From NCBI GenBank assembly GCA_963402885.1, contig OY727098.1:12510717-12574716 (forward strand): a stretch of 64,000 nucleotides of DNA, written 5' to 3'. The notes under the pieces are model-generated. The model did no database searches. It was not told where the DNA came from and saw only the letters and a list, made by a program, of their open reading frames with translations. Below are positions 55,943 through 64,000 of this stretch, piece after piece (position 1 is the first letter of the stretch; each line of letters starts with the position of its first letter). The stretch is from Antedon bifida. Lineage: Eukaryota; Echinodermata; Crinoidea; Comatulida; Antedonidae. A program made the position numbers and the translations under genes.

Positions 55943-56417
55943 ATGAAAGTTACTGCTATATGTCTTGTTATCATAGTTGTCTGTTTTGACTTCACTTACA
56001 CATGCATTCGACAAAACAAGGAAGATCTAAATCTGCATAGAGATGAGCGGCAAGCTCAGAATAGACAACGAGCAAGAAATAGACGGAGAAATGTAACTCG
56101 TGAGGATCGAGGATGTGATGAAGACAGAAACAACATCGCCAGCGGTGACAATTATTGAAATAGAAGAGGTTTTGACAGAAGATGAAATCAGCACGGAAGA
56201 AACAGAACTGTTGATAGAGGACATTACAGAAGATGGTAATGTTACGTCAATAAACGAAGAAGATATTGATGATTTTGATATCATTATAAACCCAAATCCG
56301 AGGTGCAGGGTTAACGCTATTACACCACTGGACACTGAACAGAAGTCAACTTTAGTAATGCATTATTTACTACTGTTAATTTTACAGATCATTTTTCATG
56401 AAATAATGTTTCAATAG
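55943..56417 (+). CDS. Putative secreted protein, signal-peptide and acidic segment
   Basis: ATG at 55943 begins MKVTAICLVIIVVCFDFTYT, a good signal peptide (Lys then a hydrophobic core), followed by a strongly basic stretch (RQAQNRQRARNRRRN). That frame stops at 56156. An overlapping frame from 56100 stays open and is very acidic (EIEEVLTEDEISTEETELL, INEEDIDDFDII) and then NPNPRCRVNAI. The bias of both suggests one coding segment with a frameshift, or an exon ending at a GT within the overlap (GTGAGG at 56099 or GTAATG at 56236). It may belong with the exon at 58438. Confidence 0.4.
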
Positions 56418-56723
56418 CTTTCTACTTTACAATCACTATTTTGTATAATACATTTTGTTGACCTCTTCCACTACCCAATATCTTTTTGTTAATGTCAAAT
56501 TAATCACGTCCAGTGCGAGATGTGTTATAAATATAATGAATAGCTTAACATGAATTATTGTCTTTCGACCCACTCTGTATTAAATTGTAAAATATACTTA
56601 ATGAAAGTTTGAATACAATTGCTCTTTGTAGTAAAATATTAAACAGGATATTTATATAGGATTAAAATAAAATATTAATACACATATAACAATATTTCAG
56701 TAATCACATTTTCCTCCATTACA

Positions 56724-58265
56724 TTTTCTTTTTTTTTTCTCTTTCGTGGGGCCAACCCACTTTTATTTCATTCTTCATATTACACATTGTACTTATATAT
56801 AGAAATTGTATAAAATGTCATTAAAAAAAATGTTTTAAATATATATATATAAAAATAAAAATAATAATGAAACAATAAAAAATTAATACATGTCATTTTT
56901 AAGAAATACAAGTTAATAATTTTCTTTTTACGTTACCCCATATCTTTTTTGCCTTGTTTATGTTACAAGCATATTGATTCTGTATAAGATTTTTTAGCTC
57001 AAATCGGAACAAGCTCCAGACGACTTTTGATCTAATTTTTGAATGCTTTTCTAATGATTTAATAAAATTTGTTTTATAAATACAAAAAGTAAACAATGAT
57101 AATAATTCATTGACATTTTCACTTTTTGTTCCAATAACAATGTCTAGCCAATCATGTACGGTTTCTTCAAGTTTATAGCATTTTAGAATCATGTTGTTGA
57201 ATTTTGTCCATACTTTTTGGATACTTTTACATTTCAAAAGCATGTGCTTGTCTGTCTCAATTTCGTTTTGGCAGTGTTCGCACATTTCTTCAGGAGATGT
57301 TTTCCATATCTTCATTCGTTGTTTACATGCCAGAATCCGATGTAGCAGTTTAAAATTAAATTGTGCTACTTTTGTTACATGTTTCATGCTATATACTTTT
57401 TTTAACCATATTTTATTCCACTTAAAGTTCACATTTCTAAATTCTGTTTCCCATTTCGATTGACAAAATGGAGTAATAGATATATTGTTGATAATGTGTT
57501 TATAATAAAATGAATTTTTATACTTTTTACAATATATTGTTTGTATTTCTTGTTTGTCTCTCTCTTTTTCATTGTTTATAATTATTTTCCTCCAATTTGA
57601 GGGAATTGCATTTACAATTTTAAAATAATTATTCAATTATTCCATTTTGTTGCTCTGAAAGGGTGGGTATCAATTCTGCGGAGTCACTAATCTGTGATTA
57701 ACTATTATATCTTTTATTGTTTTATACCCTGCTTGTATCCAACTTTTAAAATATAATGTTTTTCCACTGCATTTTATAAAAGTGTTTTCCCACAATTGTT
57801 GTTTTTCAACTTCGTTTACATTTTGCGGGTATGTAACACTTATATTGTTAAAATACACTTACACTTTTAACATTTCTTTATAAAATTCAGGCATACATTT
57901 CAGTTCTACATGACTTTCAAAATTGGGTTCACTAGTATTGACAGTATAATTAAATGGATACATATAATGTTTTGGTAAATATTTCCATTTACCTGGGTCA
58001 GGGCTTAACAATCTCTTAACCCAACTAAGTTTTAACGAACTAACCATTGTGCTAAGATGTACCATATTTAGACCACCTTCTAATATTGAATTTATAAGGG
58101 TTTTTCTTTTTATTTTTTCTCTTTTTTTACCCCACAAAAATCTATATAATACCTTTTCTACTTTTGGGAATACATATTTAGGCACATTTATGACACTAGC
58201 ATTATATAAAAGTTTACATTTTCTAAAGATAAAATGGCAAGAAAAGATGTTAGGAGTAACAGTAT
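56724..58265 (-). mobile_element. 5'-truncated L1/Tx1-type LINE, ORF2 3' end
   Basis: Minus-strand frames 57859-58260, 57670-57858 and 56899-57636 encode the C-terminal part of an L1/Tx1-like ORF2: VEKVLYRFLWGKKREKIKR, EGGLNMVHLSTMVSSLKLSW then VKRLL, later a zf-RVT-like block FNFKLLHRILACKQRMKIW, CEHCQNEIETDKHMLLKC. It is split by stops/frameshifts near 57858 and 57640. The 3' UTR ends 'aataaaagtgggttggcc' and an A-rich tail near 56724-56740. RT core and endonuclease are absent. It lies antisense between the two candidate secreted-factor exons. Confidence 0.85.
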
Positions 58266-58437
58266 AGTTATTATGCTCACTATATGAATTTAAATTTATG
58301 GTAAAATAATCAAATGAAATGTGATAGAAGAAAAATAACACGGATACGAGACACAGTCGGAGTATCAACTATTAATTAAGTACAATTATAATATATTGTT
58401 ACATGAAACAATCCTTTGTTTTATTGTTTTTATTTAC

Positions 58438-58740
58438 AGAAAAAGCACGAGAGCAAGATTAAAGTTTTCGAAAGGAATCACAGAGTTTTGAAAAAGGTGA
58501 ATGCAAAACGACCAGTCGTAAAGCTGTCAAAAAGACAGAGAATCGAAGTGAAGGCATATCTATCAGGAGCTTTCATGACAGAAGACTCTTTACCAGAGAT
58601 ATGTGGCGGAGCAGTCAGTAACACATCAGATTCACGACGAAGACGTGTTAGTTCATACAGGGTTTGCCAACCAATCTACAGCTGGAATAATGTCTTCATA
58701 ACAATTGACTCAAATGGATCACTAGTACAAGTCATCCAGG
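58438..58740 (+). CDS. Candidate neurotrophin/Spatzle-like exon with furin site
   Basis: Acceptor tatttacag (58437) and donor GTAAAT (58741) bound 303 nt, open, ending in phase 0. Protein: lysine-rich start (KVFERNHRVLKKVNAKRP), SGAFMTEDSLPEICGG, a tetrabasic SDSRRRRVSSYRVCQP, then WNNVFITIDSNGSLVQVIQ. A basic cleavage site followed by SYRVC-x4-5-W and D-x2-G-x2-V-x-V is what I would expect at the start of a mature neurotrophin (CDS-x3-W...D-x-x-G-x-x-V-x-V) or related cystine-knot factor. The rest of the knot is not convincingly found; a frame at 58838-59042 (AFCIKESLIRWTLHVF) is possible. The assignment is tentative. Confidence 0.4.
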
Positions 58741-58759
58741 TAAATTAAAAATGAAATAT

Positions 58760-60050
58760 GTCTCCTAAATCAATGATATGCCACTCCAAAATGTACTTTT
58801 ACTGAAACGTAAACAAATTTACCCAAAGGTTAAAGATGATTTGTTGTGTTCGGTGGAAAGGAGCACCAACAAAACACTTTCTAAACCACATGTCAAACAA
58901 CTCCGTATCAATGAACAGTGACTTGCTGACACCGAAGAGAGAATCGGCAGGAGCATTCTGCATTAAAGAATCGCTCATTCGCTGGACTTTACACGTTTTT
59001 ATCTATATTTACACTGGAGACCTTCTTGACAATAATCTATAAATCGTATTGGTTTTATTGGTTTCACTGATTACGGAAAACCGCCGCGCAACCGTCGGCA
59101 TAAATTGACTGAAGTTTTTGATTAATGACCAAGACCCGATCGTTAAAGGTGTGACCCACACAACTGGGATGCCGTTTTCAGCATTTGGCTAACTAGTATA
59201 ACATGATATATTCTTGATATTTTATGTTATGTTCCGGACTCCAATAATGAAAATACACACTTCAAATATGTATAGTGGTTTTGGATGTTTTATTCTCACT
59301 CCTTTATATCTACACATGTGCTCGGTCTTATTTATCTTTCTTTTCTCTCCGCCCTCTATCGGACGTTATGTCTTGTATATTTGGAGGGTTACACTAGCAC
59401 ATGTTGACATTCTACACCAAGCCTAAGGAGATTAACAATGTTTTGGACAATTGAATCGTTTGATGTGAATGTAAACAATGTCTGGTGACGTAGACAAAGA
59501 CAAATCGAGGAAAATTGTACACTTTAGCACCTCCCTTATAGAACAATACTCGAATTGAATTCTGGATCTAGGCGCATGCCAGAAAATTCCGATTCCTCAC
59601 AATAAAATTGTAATCTTTTGACAAACGAATGTCCGCACAGGCTTACCTCACACGTCGTCGTTACCATTCTATTATACCGAAGCCAAAGATCAAGAGAACG
59701 TACTCACTTACGTCAGGATGTTGAAAGCTTTATCTTGAATATTAAACCAATGTCCTCGTTATGGAAAAAAAACAGTTAATACGTCGATAAAAACACAATC
59801 TGCAACTTCGACTCGAGTACAGTATTTGAAAGAATCTCTAAATGTGACTCTTAAATGTGTCCAAAAGGACAAAAGACACCCAAGACAAAATAGCTGTATG
59901 TTAAAATCTGAAGACAACAATCGTTAGACGTGTTACTTCAAATGAGTCCAATGAGAGAAAGAACGCACATGTAGTAAGCACGCTATAAATTACCCACGCT
60001 ACACAGAATGCAATCGCATAGCACATCCTACACAAATGCCCGCCCTCATG
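58760..60050. other. Mostly noncoding; possible further exon at 58838-59042
   Basis: One 68-codon open frame (58838-59042) follows the candidate exon but has no clear acceptor. The remainder (to about 60050) shows nothing recognisable. Confidence 0.3.
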
Positions 60051-60059
60051 CGATATAAT

Positions 60060-60950
60060 AATAAGATGATTTAAATTTAGTTTGCATAATTGTGGATGAG
60101 CTTTCCACAGAGTTTCAGTAATTGATGTTACCTGGGACCCGGAGTCTATTAACGACCTATAAGTGATGCCATTAATTTCTACGATATCCTCATTAGGCTC
60201 TCCTATAAGAGAACTACGAAAAGAGGAAACATTATTAGAAGTATTTACCTTGTTAAGGCTTACTCGTGGTGTTGGTCCCGCGGTGCACATCTCCACCATT
60301 GTAGTTTAACGGAATTCTGCATCCAACGGCAATATGACCTTCTTGTCCGCACTTTCTGCACCTTATAAGTTCTTGATTTTCATCTTGTTGGGCACTTATG
60401 AAATCAGGTCTCGCTTGGGCTTATTGTATAGACAGCAGTTGTGTAAACTGTTCTTTTAAATCGTTCACTGCTTTTGTTAAATTGTCTAGTTTCGTTTTTT
60501 CTGGACGGTCAACTTGATTTGACTGTTGTTGTACAGTTTTTGTAGTCTTGTTCTCCCGTTCCATAAGACGGAGTTCTGCTTTTACCTCTTTGAATATCAT
60601 AGATCTTGGTCTCATGGGAGGAAGTCTCTGTGTTACATGCGCATCTCCTACTCCCCTCATAAACTGTTGCGTCAGCATAATGGTCGCCATCAACCATTTG
60701 ATGTTGCACTCTTTCTTCCACCTCTCTCAGAAGTCCTTCTAGCTCTACGGCATATATTGAAGGAGTCTCTGCTGGATATTGGACTCTTTCATAGAATTCA
60801 GCAAGCGGATTCCCGGCAAAAAACACCTCACCAAATTGCGCTTTCAATTCCTCAAAGGCGTTCTGTGAGGTCTGTTCCGTTTGCGGAAGATTTAATTTTT
60901 TTTACAGTTTTCTTGCCCCTCCCCCTAAATACCGCACTATGGTATTAAAT
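60060..60950 (-). mobile_element. Gypsy-like gag-protease fragment
   Basis: Minus strand, capsid part (FGEVFFAGNPLAEFYERVQ, VELEGLLREVEERVQHQMV), a frameshift, then a coiled-coil-like stretch (DNLTKAVNDLKEQFTQLL), a CCHC knuckle CRKCGQEGHIAVGC (60319-60360) and an aspartic protease start VEINGITYRSLIDSGSQVTS (DSG at 60138-60146). Homology stops after about LNLNHLIII near 60055, where unrelated sequence begins; no RT, integrase or LTR was found. It is a different lineage from the 13.4 kb element (DSGS rather than DTGA, one knuckle rather than two). Confidence 0.75.
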
Positions 60951-61228
60951 TGTGTCTCTATTGGCATCCGAGTATATAAGAATGGTTAATCCTATAAACA
61001 AATAGAGGACCACAGGCATTTCCCGATTACCCTATCGAGAGTAAATGTGGTGTCTATTCACATTTTAAGTCGAAAACAAATCAACACAATACTTAATAGA
61101 ATTCCAAAATGCTGTAAATCAATTAAAAGTAAAAGAATCAAAAAGCTAAAAGTAATGTATACCACATTAACATAAATATTCTTGTTGAAATGTAACCAAG
61201 TACCATCCGAGTGGTAGAGAGGAGTAGA
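60950..61228. other. Spacer, nothing recognised
   Basis: AT-rich; no supported feature up to the transposon end at 61229. Confidence 0.4.
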
Positions 61229-64000
61229 CACAGCTGTTTCAACCAATGTAAAATAAATAGAAAAAGTCAAGCGCCCTCAATATTGTCAGACGGCGATATG
61301 TGCCTGAGTGTGACGCCGCGCGAGTGATTGAATCTTGTTCAACTTTCGCGACATTTGCAACTTTTATAACTACACTTTAAATTAATTTAATCAATTTCGT
61401 CATAAATATTATAAAACCATTTTTATACTATTTGTTAGAAAATAAGTTTTTTAATTACCGATTTTTTTGGAAATAGTAAGTAATTAAGCATAACACCGAG
61501 TTTACGAAATTATTTACACCCGGAAGTTTTAAAAATTAACATCGATCGGCCTAGCAAATGTAAACAACGGAAAGTTTGAAAAAATGCTTGTCAAATTGTA
61601 CACTTTTTGTTTTTATTCCTAATTTTCATAAATACTTGGAAAATCTAGGTAAAAGTTTGATTATATATGCTTACATGAGACATTGAATTGTTAGGAGGTG
61701 ACGGTGAAAATCTCAAGAAAATTTCATTGAAAAACTCGACTGTTTTGTTAAATGCGAAACAGCGTATTTGGCGAGAGGTCGATGAACGCGGCTGATACCC
61801 GCTCGCTAGGCTGTACGCAACTAGGCCTAGGTTGTAGCTAGGCCTAGTTGGTATGTATAAGTAGTGTAATCATGCTATACATCATTTTAATTTACAATAG
61901 ATTAAATAATAAGCTTAATTATTATCATTGTATTTATTTCAACTGAATATAATTCATCATAAATGTAAAAATTTAGTAAAACTACTAACTACCAGGCCTA
62001 GGCCCTTAAAATTAAAGCCTATACAAAAATACTCAAACTACTGTATGATAAATATAATATAAAATTAAAGGTTGGTAAAATTAACATTTCTTTTCTTTTT
62101 TGTAGGCAACACAGTTTCACGAAAGGCTTTACTTGCTTTTGTTGTGGAACAAAATTTAAAGAAAAGGATAAAAAATACAATTTAAAAAATATGAAAAGCC
62201 ATCACAAATTTGCACTAAATCTAACAAATGTAAAATCACTACCTATATACATTTGTACAACCTGCCATTCATGAATTTGCAATGGATACTGTATACTACC
62301 ACGCTAACATTTAAATTAACAGGGCATGGACAAAATTGCTTGGCATGCTACAACTATGACCTGGGCCAAAACTACATTCACAAGTGAAAGAACACACTGG
62401 CGTTTAAGGGAACAGTTTTTTGTCTGGTACAGCTGCTCCATAATCTTCTTTTCTTCCTTATATCTTCACTCTTTTTGAAAGTTTATAGTATACTAACAAA
62501 TTTAATTAAATGAACATACCTCATAATCAAATAACTGTTTTAACGTCCTAATTTATATGCATAGTTTAAAAACCGCCAACTTTCAATTAAGATTACATCA
62601 TACATTGTACCATGGAGGTATAAAATATTTTATTTATTTTATACCTCCATGATTGTACATTTCTATTCAACAAAATTGTCAGAACTTTCTATTATTTAAA
62701 TGTCTAAGATAGTCAGGTCTCGGGTCCATTCTACAGTCACCACAGATTGACTTTTTCATCACAAAATTTCTGAAATTATAAAATATATTAATGTGTAAAT
62801 TAAGTATTTTTAGCAAAATACAGGCATATTGCACCAGGTGTAATACAGCCTAAGCTGCATATGCTTGAGCACCATGCTATTGCATTCATGAGAGAATGGA
62901 AGGTGGTCTCTGAGCAAGGCAGGGAGCTAATACATGCCAAACTCAACAGTCACAAAACAGCAGTGTGGATTAGAGTCAAACTTAGACTCATCTGACTTTC
63001 ACATCTCCAATGATACAAAATCAAATAATAAAACCCAACAAATGCAAGAAAGCCAACGAAGAATGATTCATTAACATTAATGATCATAAAATATTGTACA
63101 TTTTTAAATGTTAAAGGAATATTGCATTGTATTGATTTCCTTTTAACAATGCCTAATGATAATGAATATGTAAAAGTAATACTAGAGTATGTCTATATTT
63201 CAATTACTAACTAATTACTATTGATTGATAGTACCACTGCTGTACTGTACAATTTAATATTTGCTAGTTCTTGAACAGTAAAATAAACTTGCCTATATAG
63301 ATGGTAGGTATTGGTCCAAATCTGTTTAAAATGATTTTTCCACTTCGGGTTGCCGCTATGTACCTAAAAAATAGTAAAACATTATTATAAGAATTACTTA
63401 AAATTAGCTTATTAAATTTAATATGGTTGCATATATACTAATTTGAATATGCAGTAATAAGCAAAAACGAATGTTAAAATTTGTTATTTATAATATTACA
63501 TACAGGGTAGGGGTGTATGCCCTATGTCATTGCATAGGGTATATATAATAATAATAAATGAAAATTTATATAGCGCCGGTATCCTCCACCCATGTGGCGC
63601 TCAGGTATTCTCATAATAAACATTATTTAAATAAATACTGTAAATATATTAAAACTAAAATTAATAATAATTAAATAATAATAGACGTAGAGCCTAGACC
63701 TAATTAGGTAGTCTACTTATACCTAGCCTATTGCTCTAGGCTATGCTAAATAAGCTGGAAAGCTGCAGCTTCTCTGTAGGCTGCTAGTGCTAGAGAGCAC
63801 AGGTCTAGCTAGTATATTAAAATAAAAATAGGGCCTATAATAGGCCTAGCCTACCCAGCCAGTGGTAGTGATTGATTGTTAATATTACAAATTAATAGCA
63901 TGGTAAACACAATTTAATATTTGCTACTTCTTGAACAGCAAAATAATCTTACCTATCTAGATGGTAGGTATGGTCCAAATCTGCTTAGCCACTTCAGGTT
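61229..64000 (+). mobile_element. Second TIR transposon copy, inverted and cut by window end
   Basis: Begins CACAGCTGTTTCAACCAATG at 61229 and follows the reverse complement of 35821 leftward to about 33090, so its other terminus is beyond the window. It contains the zinc-finger exon (62106-62275, with a 7 bp loss), the HMLEHHAIAFMREW exon (62822-62993) and both internal repeat units. About 55 bp is inserted near 63548-63602 relative to the other copy. The flank taga (61225-61228) is the candidate 4 bp target duplication. Confidence 0.88.

Noticed and set aside
57191-57463. 90-codon plus-strand cysteine-containing frame
   Set aside because: Antisense of the LINE zf-RVT region, which explains the base pattern.
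60526-60948. 140-codon plus-strand frame
   Set aside because: Antisense of the Gypsy gag fragment.

Overview
Eukaryotic, AT-rich, intron-bearing and repeat-dense DNA with no operons. Spliceosomal GT-AG boundaries, Ty3/Gypsy, LINE, SINE-like and TIR elements and many AGGCCTA/CTAG-rich tracts fit a marine invertebrate. The fibrocystin-L relics and a possible neurotrophin-like exon make an echinoderm or related deuterostome my best guess; this is inference.

The window is dominated by a large direct duplication. Copy 1 (about 1938-20849) and copy 2 (about 27788-51588) are nearly identical but differ by whole-element events: a 3.85 kb TIR transposon present only in copy 2 (31969-35821), two extra 187 bp units inside a retrotransposon gag, and a block of about 664 bp holding one host exon that is missing from copy 1. 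The flanks are different DNA: a 188 bp satellite-like array and minisatellite on the left, an intervening 20.85-27.79 kb block, and a unique right part (51.6-61.2 kb).

The host gene signal is the 3' half of a fibrocystin-L (PKHD1L1)-like gene on the minus strand, present three times: unit A in copy 1 (10494-13407), unit B (about 21052-25730) and unit A' in copy 2 (40200-43105, plus an exon at 50001-50175). All three carry frameshifts, stops or insertions and look like pseudogenes. Downstream of the A and A' relics is a series of very short exons of one phase (8533-9412 and 38248-39118) that could encode an acidic, tyrosine-containing tail.

Insertions can be ordered because units lacking them preserve empty sites. 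A Ty3/Gypsy element (13429-19301; 43127-49373) sits just upstream of one exon in A and A', and unit B keeps the empty site. A truncated LINE splits another exon in A and A', again empty in B. Unit B instead has a 628 bp TTAA-flanked element inside an exon. The Gypsy element itself holds a LINE 3' fragment, a tandem-repeat expansion and a poly(A) retroposon, so it is defective.

The unique right part holds a possible secreted-factor gene (signal-peptide exon at 55943, RRRR-containing exon at 58438-58740) with an antisense L1/Tx1-type LINE remnant in the putative intron, a minus-strand Gypsy gag-protease fragment (about 60060-60950), and a second, inverted copy of the 3.85 kb TIR transposon running off the window edge (61229-64000).

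No canonical tRNA, rRNA or CRISPR was found. Percent identities were not computed; comparisons are by eye.
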